Origin: Helicobacter turcicus
Lineage (GTDB): Bacteria; Campylobacterota; Campylobacteria; Campylobacterales; Helicobacteraceae
Assembly (NCBI RefSeq): GCF_019711685.1
Contig: NZ_JAIGYQ010000003.1
Span: 62,001-126,000 of the forward strand
Reading direction: 5' to 3'
DNA length: 64,000 nt
Shown here: piece by piece, positions 52,390 to 61,390 of the stretch
How positions within the stretch are numbered: the first letter of the stretch is position 1
How the letters are laid out: the number at the start of each line of letters is the position of its first letter
Notes under the pieces: generated by a model
The model's database searches: none
What the model saw: the letters and a program-made list of their open reading frames with translations, nothing else
Told to the model about the DNA's origin: nothing
Made by a program: the position numbers and the translations under genes

Positions 52390-53460
52390 ATGGGTTTTAT
52401 TGGTTCAATTCTTGTTCTTTCATTTTTGATTTTCTTTCATGAGCTTGGGCATTTTTTAGCAGCAAAGTATTTTGGTGTGAAGGTAGAAGCATTTAGTATT
52501 GGTTTTGGTAGGCAACGCATTTGGAAAAAGAAAATTGGTGATACGGAATATTCCCTGCGCCCCATTCCATTAGGAGGATTTGTTCAGCTAAAAGGGCAGA
52601 GCGACATAGACCCAAAGCTTCGTAATAGTGATATAGATAGCCTATATGGAATTGCACATTGGAAGCGCTTAGTAATTTTAGCAGCGGGTTCGTTTTTTAA
52701 TCTTTTGCTAGCCTTTTTGCTCTTTTTTGCTATTGGATTACTAGGCAAAAACGAGTTAGCTCCGATTGTTGGTAAAGTGGAATCTACTATGCCAGCAGGT
52801 TTAGCGGGATTAAAAAGTGGTGATGAGATTATGCTTATTAATGGGAATAAAATCCGCACTTGGGGGAATTTAAGCAATGCAGTCGCAGAATCCACAGGTG
52901 CGCTTGAGGTTGTATTTCTACGTGGAAGTAAAGAATATACAACAACAATCACTCCAAAATATGGCGCTTCTAAAAATATCTTTGGAGAAAGTATTCAGCG
53001 CCCTTTGCTTGGGATAACTGCTAGCGGTGAAGTGCGTTTGGTATCTTATAATATTTTGGATTCTATCTTGTATGCCTTTAGAGAAACAAAGGAATCTAGT
53101 AAGCTAATTTTACAAAGCATTGAAAAAATGTTCTCTGGTGTTGTGCCTTTAAGCGAAGTAGGTGGTGTAGTCTCCATTGTTAGTATTACAAAAAAAGCCA
53201 CAGAGCTTGGAATTGTAACACTCTTTGCTTTTAGTGCGCTAATTTCAGTTAATCTTGGAATCTTAAATCTACTCCCAATTCCAGCTTTAGATGGCGGACA
53301 TATCATCTTTACGTTTTATGAGATGATTAGCAAAAGGATTCCGACACAAGAGACACTCTATCGCCTAAGTCTTGCTGGCTGGATTGTGCTTTTGGGGCTT
53401 ATGGGGCTTGGGTTGTATAATGATATTTTAAGAATCGCAAATGGCACAATGCCATTTTAA
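52390..53460 (+). CDS. rseP: Site-2 protease RseP (M50)
   Basis: Intramembrane zinc protease. HELGH at 17-21 in the first helix supplies two zinc ligands and the catalytic Glu; the third-ligand segment NLLPIPALDGGHIIF lies near residue 295. One PDZ domain occupies about 125-205 (AGLKSGDEIMLINGNKIRTW). The 356-residue length fits single-PDZ members of this phylum. No sigmaE/anti-sigma pair is nearby, so the substrate is unclear. It begins immediately after the pgsA stop. Confidence 0.95.
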   Translation: MGFIGSILVLSFLIFFHELGHFLAAKYFGVKVEAFSIGFGRQRIWKKKIGDTEYSLRPIPLGGFVQLKGQSDIDPKLRNSDIDSLYGIAHWKRLVILAAGSFFNLLLAFLLFFAIGLLGKNELAPIVGKVESTMPAGLAGLKSGDEIMLINGNKIRTWGNLSNAVAESTGALEVVFLRGSKEYTTTITPKYGASKNIFGESIQRPLLGITASGEVRLVSYNILDSILYAFRETKESSKLILQSIEKMFSGVVPLSEVGGVVSIVSITKKATELGIVTLFAFSALISVNLGILNLLPIPALDGGHIIFTFYEMISKRIPTQETLYRLSLAGWIVLLGLMGLGLYNDILRIANGTMPF

Positions 53461-53469
53461 AGGAATATC

Positions 53470-54138
53470 ATGCAAACACGTTTAAATCAAAATTTATTAG
53501 AAGCCATTGACAGAATTGAGAAAGCAAGAATCGCCACAGATCGTAGGCGTATCGTGCAACTAGTTGCTGTAAGCAAGTATTCTAGCAAAGAGGAAATTGC
53601 TACACTCTATACTTGCGGACAAAGAGCATTTGGTGAGAATAAAGTGCAGGACTTGCAACAAAAGGCAAGTGCATTAGAAACATTACCGCTAGAGTGGCAT
53701 TTTATTGGTGCTTTGCAGAGCAATAAAATTAATGCACTTTTGCATTGGAATCCTTATTTGTTACAAAGCTTACACTCTTTAGAGCTTGCACAAGCCCTAC
53801 AATTGCGTTTGGAGAGAGAAAATAAAAACCTAAAGGCGTTAATGCAGGTTAATAGTGCAAAAGAGGAGAGTAAGAGTGGTTTTATGCCCGAAGTTGTGTT
53901 AGAAATGTATGCGAGGATTCAAGAGGAATGTAGGAATATAAAGCTTTGTGGGCTTATGAGCATTGGAGCGCATACGGAGGAGCGGGCAGTGATTCAGAAA
54001 AGTTTTGAGACAACACAGAATCTTTTTGCACAAATTAAAGATGCAGAAATCCTTAGCATGGGAATGAGTGGAGATTTTGAGCTTGCAATCGCCTGTGGGA
54101 GCAATTGTGTGCGGCTAGGAAGCACATTGTTTAAGTGA
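53470..54138 (+). CDS. yggS: PLP homeostasis protein (YggS/PROSC family)
   Basis: Monomeric PLP-binding barrel thought to buffer pyridoxal phosphate. The PLP lysine is in LVAVSKYSSKEE near residue 36; GENKVQDLQQKA, WHFIGALQSNKI and the C-terminal MGMSGDFELAIACGSNCVRLGSTLF are family motifs. Length 222. AAAGGAA precedes the start. Last gene of the pyrD operon; the next 168 bases before trpA contain no clear gene. Confidence 0.92.
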   Translation: MQTRLNQNLLEAIDRIEKARIATDRRRIVQLVAVSKYSSKEEIATLYTCGQRAFGENKVQDLQQKASALETLPLEWHFIGALQSNKINALLHWNPYLLQSLHSLELAQALQLRLERENKNLKALMQVNSAKEESKSGFMPEVVLEMYARIQEECRNIKLCGLMSIGAHTEERAVIQKSFETTQNLFAQIKDAEILSMGMSGDFELAIACGSNCVRLGSTLFK

Positions 54139-54306
54139 TTTGGAAGCTTAAAGTTAAAAAGAATAAAGGTTTTTAATATTTTGTTTAAGGCGTGTTGGTG
54201 CTTTTAAGTGGCTATGGGTTGTCTGCTTAAAGATAGAGTAAAGACTCAAAGATCTCCTAGCTAAAAAATGGAATGTAAAAAGAGTTCTAAGAGGCTTTAA
54301 AGCTTT

Positions 54307-55083
54307 TCACTCCCCTAAAAGATTCTGCGTGAAAGTGCGTAAGGATTCTGTAATGGTTTTGGAGTCTTGTGTGCTTTGGCAAAGCTCTGTGATATGACGC
54401 ACAAAGGCACTGCCGACAACGGCAATTGGCACAATTCCACGCAAACTTTGGATTTGCTCTTTGTTTTGGATTCCAAAACCTAGCGCGATTGGCTTAGTGC
54501 AGTTTTCTTTCACAAGTGCAATGTAATCAAGCAAATTTTGGTTAATTGTTGTTGTATCGCCCGTGATTCCATTACGTGCTACAACATACAAAATCTCTCC
54601 ACTAGCTTTATTTAGAGCACGCATTCGCTTTGGTGTTGTAAATGGCGCAATAAGTGCAATATTTTCAAGTCCTAGTTTTTTGCTATATTTAAAAAGATTC
54701 TCATCATTTTGCAAAGAAAAATCAGGAACAATTAATCCATAAACTCCTACTTCCTTAGCCTTTAGTAAAAACTCTCTAATCCCATAACAAAACAAAATAT
54801 TCCCATAAGTCATAATAAGAAGTTTTGTGTGGCAGTTGTGCGCTTTTAACTTTTCTTGCAATTCTGTAATAAAGCGGAATCCAAAATCTGTATTAAAGCC
54901 ATTTTTAAGTGCAATTTCGCACGCATTAGCAATTGCGATTCCATCTGCATTTGGGTCGGAGAAAGGAAACTGCACTTCTAAATACTTTGCTCCGCCTAAT
55001 GCGATTCCAATTGCAGAATCCAAACTCTGTGTAAAACTTGGAAATCCAGCGACAATATGCCCCATTAATGCAATGTCTTTCAT
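54307..55083 (-). CDS. trpA: Tryptophan synthase alpha subunit
   Basis: Cleaves indole-glycerol phosphate to indole. The catalytic Glu is in YLEVQFPFSDPNADG near residue 37 and the catalytic Asp follows in the same motif; the phosphate site includes GFGIQNKEQ and VVGSAFV. Length 258. AGGAG precedes the start, 9 bases after trpB. It is the distal gene of the minus-strand trpBA pair. Confidence 0.96.
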   Translation of the reverse strand: MKDIALMGHIVAGFPSFTQSLDSAIGIALGGAKYLEVQFPFSDPNADGIAIANACEIALKNGFNTDFGFRFITELQEKLKAHNCHTKLLIMTYGNILFCYGIREFLLKAKEVGVYGLIVPDFSLQNDENLFKYSKKLGLENIALIAPFTTPKRMRALNKASGEILYVVARNGITGDTTTINQNLLDYIALVKENCTKPIALGFGIQNKEQIQSLRGIVPIAVVGSAFVRHITELCQSTQDSKTITESLRTFTQNLLGE

Positions 55084-55092
55084 TATTTGCTC

Positions 55093-56373
55093 CTAGTGAT
55101 TTGTGTTTGGCTTGTTTATTGCTTTTTGCATTGTTTGGATTTCTTGACTTAAAAATGCACTCCAGCGCTCTTGTTGCAAGGCTTTTGCTGTGATGAAAAT
55201 ATCCTTATCGCCTCTCCCTGAAACATTGATTAGAATTTTTTTGTTTTTGACTTCCTTAGCAATTTTCAAAGCTCCAGCTAACGCGTGGCTAGATTCCAAT
55301 GCAGGAAGAATTCCTTCGTTTTTAGCAAAAAATTGTAGTGCTCTAAGAGCTTCTTCATCGCTTGCACTTACAAAGCGCACACGTTCAATCTCTCTTAAAT
55401 GCGCAAGTTGAGGACCAATACCTGCATAATCAAGTCCAGCAGAAATTGAATAAGTTTCTAGTAAATTACCATATTTGTCGCTTAAAAAATAGCTTTTATA
55501 ACCTTGCGCGATTCCAATTTGCGCATTAGCATTATCCATTCTAATGGCATTGTGTTTGCTATCTATTCCACCAGCTTCTACTCCAATAAGCTCTACTTTG
55601 CTTTTTAGATAATGGCTAAAAAATCCCATTGCATTGCTTCCCCCGCCCACACAGGCAATCATAATATCTGGATTGCCTTTGAAAAAATGTCGCGTTTGTT
55701 TTTTTAATTCTTTGCTAATAATGCTTTGAAACTCACGCACAATATCGGGATAGGGGTAAGGACCAAGCGCACTTCCAAGCACATAAAAAGTATTTTTAGA
55801 ATCCTTGCTCCATTCTCTTAAGGCTTCATTGACCGCATCTTTTAGTGTTTGTGTGCCACTCTCTACACTTATAACTTTTGCGCCTAGAAGCTCCATATTA
55901 AAGACATTTGGAAATTGCCGTTTAATATCGCGCGCTCCCATAAAAATCGTGCATTCAATGCCAAGTTTTGCACACGCAGCTGCTGTAGCAAGTCCATGTT
56001 GTCCGGCTCCGGTTTCTGCGATAATACGTGTTTTTCCCATTTTTTTAGCAAGTAGCACTTGCCCAACTGCGTTATTTATTTTGTGTGCACCCGTGTTTGC
56101 GAGTCCTTCAAACTTTAGATAAATAGAATTTTCTAGAATCGCACTTGCATTTTTAGCGTAAATTAGTGGTGTTGGGCGTCCAATAAAAGTATTATAAAGT
56201 TCTTGCAGTTCTGCTTTAAAGGATTTTGTGCTTAAAATGTTTAAATAGCAATTTTCTAGCTCCTTTAAGGCAGGATATAAAATTTCAGGAACATATTGTC
56301 CGCCAAATGCGTGTGTGGCATTTATGTTTTTGCCAAAAAAGCCTTTTTTGGATTTGAGAAATATTTTTTTCAT
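55093..56373 (-). CDS. trpB: Tryptophan synthase beta subunit
   Basis: PLP enzyme joining indole and serine. The PLP lysine is in NTGAHKINNAVGQ, the catalytic Glu in AETGAGQHGLA, and the phosphate loop is CVGGGSNAMG. The sequence before the lysine, KFEGLANTGAHK, departs from the usual KREDLNHTGAHK. Length 426 is slightly longer than E. coli TrpB, with a C-terminal tail. It diverges from trpE across 115 bases. Confidence 0.95.
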   Translation of the reverse strand: MKKIFLKSKKGFFGKNINATHAFGGQYVPEILYPALKELENCYLNILSTKSFKAELQELYNTFIGRPTPLIYAKNASAILENSIYLKFEGLANTGAHKINNAVGQVLLAKKMGKTRIIAETGAGQHGLATAAACAKLGIECTIFMGARDIKRQFPNVFNMELLGAKVISVESGTQTLKDAVNEALREWSKDSKNTFYVLGSALGPYPYPDIVREFQSIISKELKKQTRHFFKGNPDIMIACVGGGSNAMGFFSHYLKSKVELIGVEAGGIDSKHNAIRMDNANAQIGIAQGYKSYFLSDKYGNLLETYSISAGLDYAGIGPQLAHLREIERVRFVSASDEEALRALQFFAKNEGILPALESSHALAGALKIAKEVKNKKILINVSGRGDKDIFITAKALQQERWSAFLSQEIQTMQKAINKPNTNH

Positions 56374-56404
56374 TTGGAAGTCTCTAAATAGTAAAATAAT
56401 GCGG

Positions 56405-56457
56405 ATTGTAGCGAAAAATAATTAAGAATTAATTTTTAAATTTAAAGTGTGTATAAT
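56405..56457. promoter_or_regulatory. Divergent trpBA / trpE promoter region
   Basis: On the plus strand TATAAT (56452-56457) is a -10 box 31 bases before trpE. On the minus strand TACAAT (56405-56410) is a -10 candidate 31 bases before trpB. No Trp-rich leader peptide, T-box or attenuator hairpin was seen in the short leaders; an AT-rich, partly palindromic stretch lies between the two boxes. Confidence 0.5.
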
Positions 56458-56488
56458 TTCGCCCAAAATTTTCTTTAAAAGACAAATA

Positions 56489-58021
56489 ATGTTTGAATTT
56501 CTAATACAATCTAAAAAACAGGGTGCAAAGGCAAAAATCAAAGTCCAAAAAATCTCCTCTTCTAAACTAACTCCTTTAATGGTGTGTGAGGCTCTAAAAG
56601 CTCCAGTGTTGCTAGAATCCGCATTTTTGACAACAGGTAAGGGGAGATTTTCTATTTTAATTACACAAGAAGCCTTTAGAATCATAAAAGAGGATTCTAA
56701 ATATTTTCTACAAAAAGATTCTAATAAATATCCCTTAAATTCTTTAGATAAAATCTATCATTTTGCTTTGCCAAAGACTCCAAAGTTTCTTAATTTTTTA
56801 GAAGCCTTTAGAGCTCTTGCGCCACAGGTTAGTGATGCAACTTTCACAGAGGATTTAAGTTTTTTGCCCTTGCCATTAGGTGGCGTTGGCTATCTAGGCT
56901 ATGAATTTTTCAGTGAGATTGAGGAAGTGCATTTTTGTAATCCGCCATTATATCAAGCAAGTGAGAATGCTTTTATTTTTGGGCGAGAATTTGTGATTTT
57001 TGACCATTTTTATGAAATGCTCTATGCAATAAATGTTGTGTATGAGAATGAAACACAAAACTTTGATTTAGAAGTGTGCAGTAAGAATTTATTAGAAAAG
57101 CTAACAAATATTGAAATCCCAAAAAAAGAGAAAAATAGGACTTATCAAACAGCCATTACTTCAAAGGATAAGGAGTCTTATTATACACATATAGTAGGTG
57201 CGCTAAGAGGAGAGATTTATAAGGGGAATTTGCTTCAGTGTGTGCCAAGTCAAAGTCTTGAAATTACTAGTGATTTGCCACCTTTGCAAGCCTATGTTAA
57301 TTTAAGAGCGCATAATCCTAGTCCTTATATGTATTACTTTGATTTTGGGGAATATCACATTATTGGAAGTTCTCCAGAGGTGCTTATTAGGGTGCAAAGT
57401 GATAGCAAAAAGGATTCTGTATTGCTTACCACACGTCCAATTGCTGGTACACGTCCGAGGGGAAAAAACGCTCTTGAAGATGCTAAGCTTGAAGTAGAGC
57501 TAAAAGAAAATATCAAAGAAAACGCTGAACATTTAATGCTGCTTGATTTGGGACGTAATGACATTGGTAGAGTCGCACTTCCAAATAGTGTGCGTGTTAC
57601 ACAAGAGAAGGTTATAGAAAAATACGCACGTGTAATGCACCTAGTTTCTGAAGTGCAAGGAGAAATGGATTTAAATGCGCATAAAAAGATAGACGCTCTG
57701 CTTGCGACATTTCCAGCAGGAACGGTTAGTGGTGCACCAAAGATTCAAGCGATTAAAACCATAGAATCCTTAGAAAGCCATAAACGCGGAATCTACGCAG
57801 GAGCGATTGGGTATTTTTCTAAAAACGGAGATATGGATTTTGCAATCACAATTCGCACAGCCGTTTATCAAAATGGTGTGTATTATTTACAAGCTGGTGG
57901 CGGTGTGGTGTATGATTCTACCCCAAAAGAGGAATACAAAGAAACACAAAATAAAATGCTCTCTTTAGTGGAGGCGATTATGGGTGAAATGCGAGGAAAT
58001 GACAATGATACTTTTAATTGA
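56489..58021 (+). CDS. trpE: Anthranilate synthase component I
   Basis: Makes anthranilate from chorismate using ammonia supplied by TrpG. The LLES element (VLLESAFLTTGKGRFSIL) near residue 40 is the tryptophan feedback site. The chorismate-binding domain shows LLQCVPSQSLEI, TTRPIAGTRPRGK, LMLLDLGRNDIGRV and FPAGTVSGAPKIQAI. The start at 56489 (MFEFLIQSKK) gives 510 residues; an ATG 14 codons earlier precedes the likely transcription start. The 3' end overlaps trpGD by 17 bases. Confidence 0.95.
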   Translation: MFEFLIQSKKQGAKAKIKVQKISSSKLTPLMVCEALKAPVLLESAFLTTGKGRFSILITQEAFRIIKEDSKYFLQKDSNKYPLNSLDKIYHFALPKTPKFLNFLEAFRALAPQVSDATFTEDLSFLPLPLGGVGYLGYEFFSEIEEVHFCNPPLYQASENAFIFGREFVIFDHFYEMLYAINVVYENETQNFDLEVCSKNLLEKLTNIEIPKKEKNRTYQTAITSKDKESYYTHIVGALRGEIYKGNLLQCVPSQSLEITSDLPPLQAYVNLRAHNPSPYMYYFDFGEYHIIGSSPEVLIRVQSDSKKDSVLLTTRPIAGTRPRGKNALEDAKLEVELKENIKENAEHLMLLDLGRNDIGRVALPNSVRVTQEKVIEKYARVMHLVSEVQGEMDLNAHKKIDALLATFPAGTVSGAPKIQAIKTIESLESHKRGIYAGAIGYFSKNGDMDFAITIRTAVYQNGVYYLQAGGGVVYDSTPKEEYKETQNKMLSLVEAIMGEMRGNDNDTFN

Positions 58022-59624
58022 TAATTATGATTCCTTTACCTACAACATTTATCAAGCCTTTAGCACACTTGGCTATCCTGTAAAAGTCTTTCGTCATGAT
58101 AAAACAAGCATTGAGGAAATTAAAGCACTAAATCCTAGCTACATTATCTTAGGTCCTGGACCTAAGGAACCAAAGGATTCCAAACTTAATATTGAGATTG
58201 TGCAAAATTTTAAGGGAATCTATCCGATTTTAGGAATTTGCTTAGGACATCAAGCGATTTTAGCAGCCTTTAACGTAGAGATTGTGAATGCTAAGAATAT
58301 TATCCATGGTAAAGTTGAATCTCTAATTCACAATGAAAAGGGTATATTTCGTCATATTTCGCAAAAAACTCCTATCACACGTTACCACTCACTTGTGGGT
58401 AAAAAAGATGCGATTCCAGAGTGCTTTATTATTAGTGCAGTAAGTGAAGATGGGGAGGTTATGGCAGTAGAACATAAGCAATACCATTTAGTAGGATTGC
58501 AATTTCACCCAGAATCTATTGGCACAAAAGAGGGCATAAAAATGCTCCAAAACTTCCTACATTATGCAAGAGAGCCAATCCCTGTTAAAGAATATTTGAA
58601 AAAGGCTCTAAAACAAGAATCACTAAATTTTCAAGAAAGCTATAATCTTATGGATGAGCTAACAGAAGGAAATCTAAGTGATGCGCAGATTGGGAGTATT
58701 CTAACAAGCCTTGAAATTAAGGGTGTAGATGCGTATGAGTTAGCAGGATTTGCTTCAGTATTAAAACAAAAGGCAGTGCGTTTTAGTCCCAAAAAGCAGT
58801 TTGCAAAAAACTTTGATATGGTAGGCACTGGGGGTAGTAGTGTGAAAACTTTTAATGTTTCAACGACTTGTGCGCTTCTGTTAGCTTCTGTGGCAAAGGC
58901 AGAGAATTTTGGGATTATTAAGCATGGCAATCGTGCAATTACTTCTAAAAGTGGCTCGGCAGATTTACTAAATGTGCTTGGAGTGAATGCAAATATGGAA
59001 CTTCAAAATGCTTTAAAGGCTTATGAAGAACTTCATTTAACTTTTCTCTTTGCGCAAAGATTCCATGCTGCAATGCGCTTTGCAGCACCAGCGCGGAGTA
59101 CCTTAGGTTTTAAAACCATGTTTAATCTTATTGGTCCTTTGAGTAATCCTGCTCCTATTTCTCATCAGCTAATTGGCGTGTTTGATAAAGATTACACAGA
59201 AATTATGGCAAAGGCATTGCAGATTTTGGGCATTAAGCGTGCAATGGTGGTAAGTGGATTAGATGGCTATGATGAGATTTCGCTGTGCGCACCTACACAA
59301 ATTACAGAGCTTAAAGAGGGAGAGCTTAAGACTTACATTTTTAATCCTGTTGAGGTGGGGCTAACTTTTGTGCCTTATTCCATGCTAAAAGGGGGTGATG
59401 CGCTTGAGAATTTAGCTATTAGTCAAGATATTTTCAATGGCTTAGAATCGCCAAAGCTTGATTTGGTTGCGCTAAATATGGGAGCAGCATTGTATGTGTG
59501 TGATTTAGTAGAATCTATTAAAGATGGATTTTTTAGGGCAAAGGAGATCATTAAAAGTGGTGCAGTGTTTGATGTGCTAGAATCTTTTCAGAGCATTAGT
59601 AATGCGCGTTTAGAGGGATTTTAA
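58005..59624 (+). CDS. trpGD: Fused anthranilate synthase glutaminase / anthranilate phosphoribosyltransferase
   Basis: Bifunctional TrpG-TrpD of 539 residues. The glutaminase (about 1-190) has LGPGPKEPKDS, the nucleophile C79 in LGICLGHQAI and the His-Glu pair in LQFHPESIG. The transferase (about 205-535) has the PRPP loop GTGGSSVKTFNVST, then KHGNRAITSKSGSADLL and the RFAAPARSTLGFKT region. The start at 58005 has AGGA 7 bases upstream. Such fusions occur in E. coli and C. jejuni. Its stop overlaps the trpCF start (TAATG). Confidence 0.95.
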   Translation: MILLIDNYDSFTYNIYQAFSTLGYPVKVFRHDKTSIEEIKALNPSYIILGPGPKEPKDSKLNIEIVQNFKGIYPILGICLGHQAILAAFNVEIVNAKNIIHGKVESLIHNEKGIFRHISQKTPITRYHSLVGKKDAIPECFIISAVSEDGEVMAVEHKQYHLVGLQFHPESIGTKEGIKMLQNFLHYAREPIPVKEYLKKALKQESLNFQESYNLMDELTEGNLSDAQIGSILTSLEIKGVDAYELAGFASVLKQKAVRFSPKKQFAKNFDMVGTGGSSVKTFNVSTTCALLLASVAKAENFGIIKHGNRAITSKSGSADLLNVLGVNANMELQNALKAYEELHLTFLFAQRFHAAMRFAAPARSTLGFKTMFNLIGPLSNPAPISHQLIGVFDKDYTEIMAKALQILGIKRAMVVSGLDGYDEISLCAPTQITELKEGELKTYIFNPVEVGLTFVPYSMLKGGDALENLAISQDIFNGLESPKLDLVALNMGAALYVCDLVESIKDGFFRAKEIIKSGAVFDVLESFQSISNARLEGF

Positions 59625-61141
59625 TGGTTTTAGAAGCAACACAACAGGAAGTGCCCACGATTTTACAGGAGATTTTGGAAAAGAAAAAAACGCATAAGAT
59701 TCGCCAAAATAAACGCCTCGTGCCTTTGAATATGCCAAATTTAGGGCAGATTTTTGTGATTGCCGAGATAAAAAGGGCAAGTCCAAGTGCTGGAGAGATT
59801 GGAGAGATTTTAGAGCCTAGCGCGTTAGCGGAATCGTATTTACAAGGAGGTGCTGGGGCAATTTCTGTGCTGTGTGAGAGTGATTATTTTCATGGAGATT
59901 TGGAGGATTTAAAAGCAGTAAAATGCGCTCATAGTAGTGCTTGTGTGCTAAGAAAAGATTTCATTACAGAGGTGGCGCAGATTAAGGAATCCTATGATTT
60001 TGGTGCGGATATGGTGCTATTGATTGCAGCTGTGTTTATGGGGAAAAATAATGCAAATGGCGGTTTTGCGCGCCTTTTGGAGTTGTATAATGCTTCTAAA
60101 ACGTGGAATCTTATGCCATTAATTGAAGTGCATAATGTCTTAGAATTGGAATTTATTGCGCCTTTAAATGCGCCTTTAATTGGTATAAACTCGCGTAATC
60201 TACACACTTTTAGTATTGATAAAATCAGGGCTTATAATCTTTTAGATTGTATAAAATCCAAAACTCCTAAGAGTAAAGTCATTTTTGAATCTTCGTTAAA
60301 TTGTAGTTTTGATGGCTTTGTGGTGGGAAATTTGGGTTTTGATGGGATTTTGTGTGGTAGTTATCTTGTCCAAAGTCAGAATCCAAAACAAGCCTTAATA
60401 ACTCTAAAAAGCGCAATGCAAAAAGGGAGAAATAGCACGAATGTGTTTTATAAAAACACTTTTAAGCTTTTAGATTCCACATTAGGATTTATTAAAATTT
60501 GTGGAATCACAAATGCTAAAGATGCGCTAATGTGTGCGGAGACTTTGCAAGAACTAAAACAAGAAGGTGTAGAGAAAGTTGGCGCACTTGGATTTATTTT
60601 AGAGCCAAAGTCGCCACGTTTTGTGGAGAGTTTAGAAGAAATCTTAAATGCGCTAAAAGATTATCCTAGTGTGCTAAAAATTGCGGTGATTAAAGATGAT
60701 GTCGCACAAATGCAAAGAGCATTAGCATTGTATCAAAATGGTTATATTGATGCTTTGCAGCTTCATAGTGTGCGCTCTTTAAGCTTTGGTGGGGTGGATT
60801 TAAGGGAAGCGGATTTTTCTTATTATGCGGTGGTGAATGTGGAATCCAAAAAGGATTTAGAGAATGAGAGTTTAAGAGATTTGCCAAGTCCTTTTGTGTT
60901 GCTAGATTCTAAAAGTGCGCTAGGGGGAGGAAGTGGAGAGTGTATTAATATAGGTGTTCTAGAATCACTGCAAATGCAGTATCTATGTATTGCTGGTGGG
61001 GTTGGGGTAGAGAATATTGATGCCTTAAAACACATAGGAGCTAAAATGCTAGATATAAATTCTAGCATTGAAAAGTGTGCAGGCAAAAAAGATAAGGATA
61101 AATTGCAAGCCTTAAAGCTTAAGCTTAAAAGTTATCTTTAG
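59624..61141 (+). CDS. trpCF: Fused indole-glycerol-phosphate synthase / phosphoribosylanthranilate isomerase
   Basis: Two consecutive barrels in 505 residues. TrpC (about 1-265) has FVIAEIKRASPSAGEI with the catalytic Lys, VLRKDFI, and GINSRNLHTF. TrpF (about 285-505) has FIKICGITNAKDALMCAE with the catalytic Cys, GFILEPKSPRFV and, for the catalytic Asp, LLDSKSALGGGSGE. It is some 50 residues longer than E. coli TrpCF, mostly within TrpF. Coupled to trpGD by a one-base overlap; last gene of the plus-strand trp operon. Confidence 0.93.
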   Translation: MVLEATQQEVPTILQEILEKKKTHKIRQNKRLVPLNMPNLGQIFVIAEIKRASPSAGEIGEILEPSALAESYLQGGAGAISVLCESDYFHGDLEDLKAVKCAHSSACVLRKDFITEVAQIKESYDFGADMVLLIAAVFMGKNNANGGFARLLELYNASKTWNLMPLIEVHNVLELEFIAPLNAPLIGINSRNLHTFSIDKIRAYNLLDCIKSKTPKSKVIFESSLNCSFDGFVVGNLGFDGILCGSYLVQSQNPKQALITLKSAMQKGRNSTNVFYKNTFKLLDSTLGFIKICGITNAKDALMCAETLQELKQEGVEKVGALGFILEPKSPRFVESLEEILNALKDYPSVLKIAVIKDDVAQMQRALALYQNGYIDALQLHSVRSLSFGGVDLREADFSYYAVVNVESKKDLENESLRDLPSPFVLLDSKSALGGGSGECINIGVLESLQMQYLCIAGGVGVENIDALKHIGAKMLDINSSIEKCAGKKDKDKLQALKLKLKSYL

Positions 61142-61390
61142 GATTAAGGGATTATTAGGGATATTTGCAGAGCAAAACTATAAATGTAGAAAAATCCAAA
61201 AGTGCAATCAGAGCTTAAGATTATTTATGGGAAATAGAGAGAATTACTACAAAGGAGATAAATACTCTAGCAAAAGTATTTGTGCTATCAAAGAGGGGTT
61301 TAATAAAGGTTTTAAACTTAGAAATAAGGACACTCTTTAAAGTAAATGGATACAAGGTTGTTAAAAAAGTGTAAAAAATTGAAATAATTT

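Noticed and set aside
56374-56488. Trp attenuator leader between trpB and trpE
   Set aside because: No leader ORF with tandem Trp codons and no terminator/antiterminator hairpin pair could be found in 115 bases.
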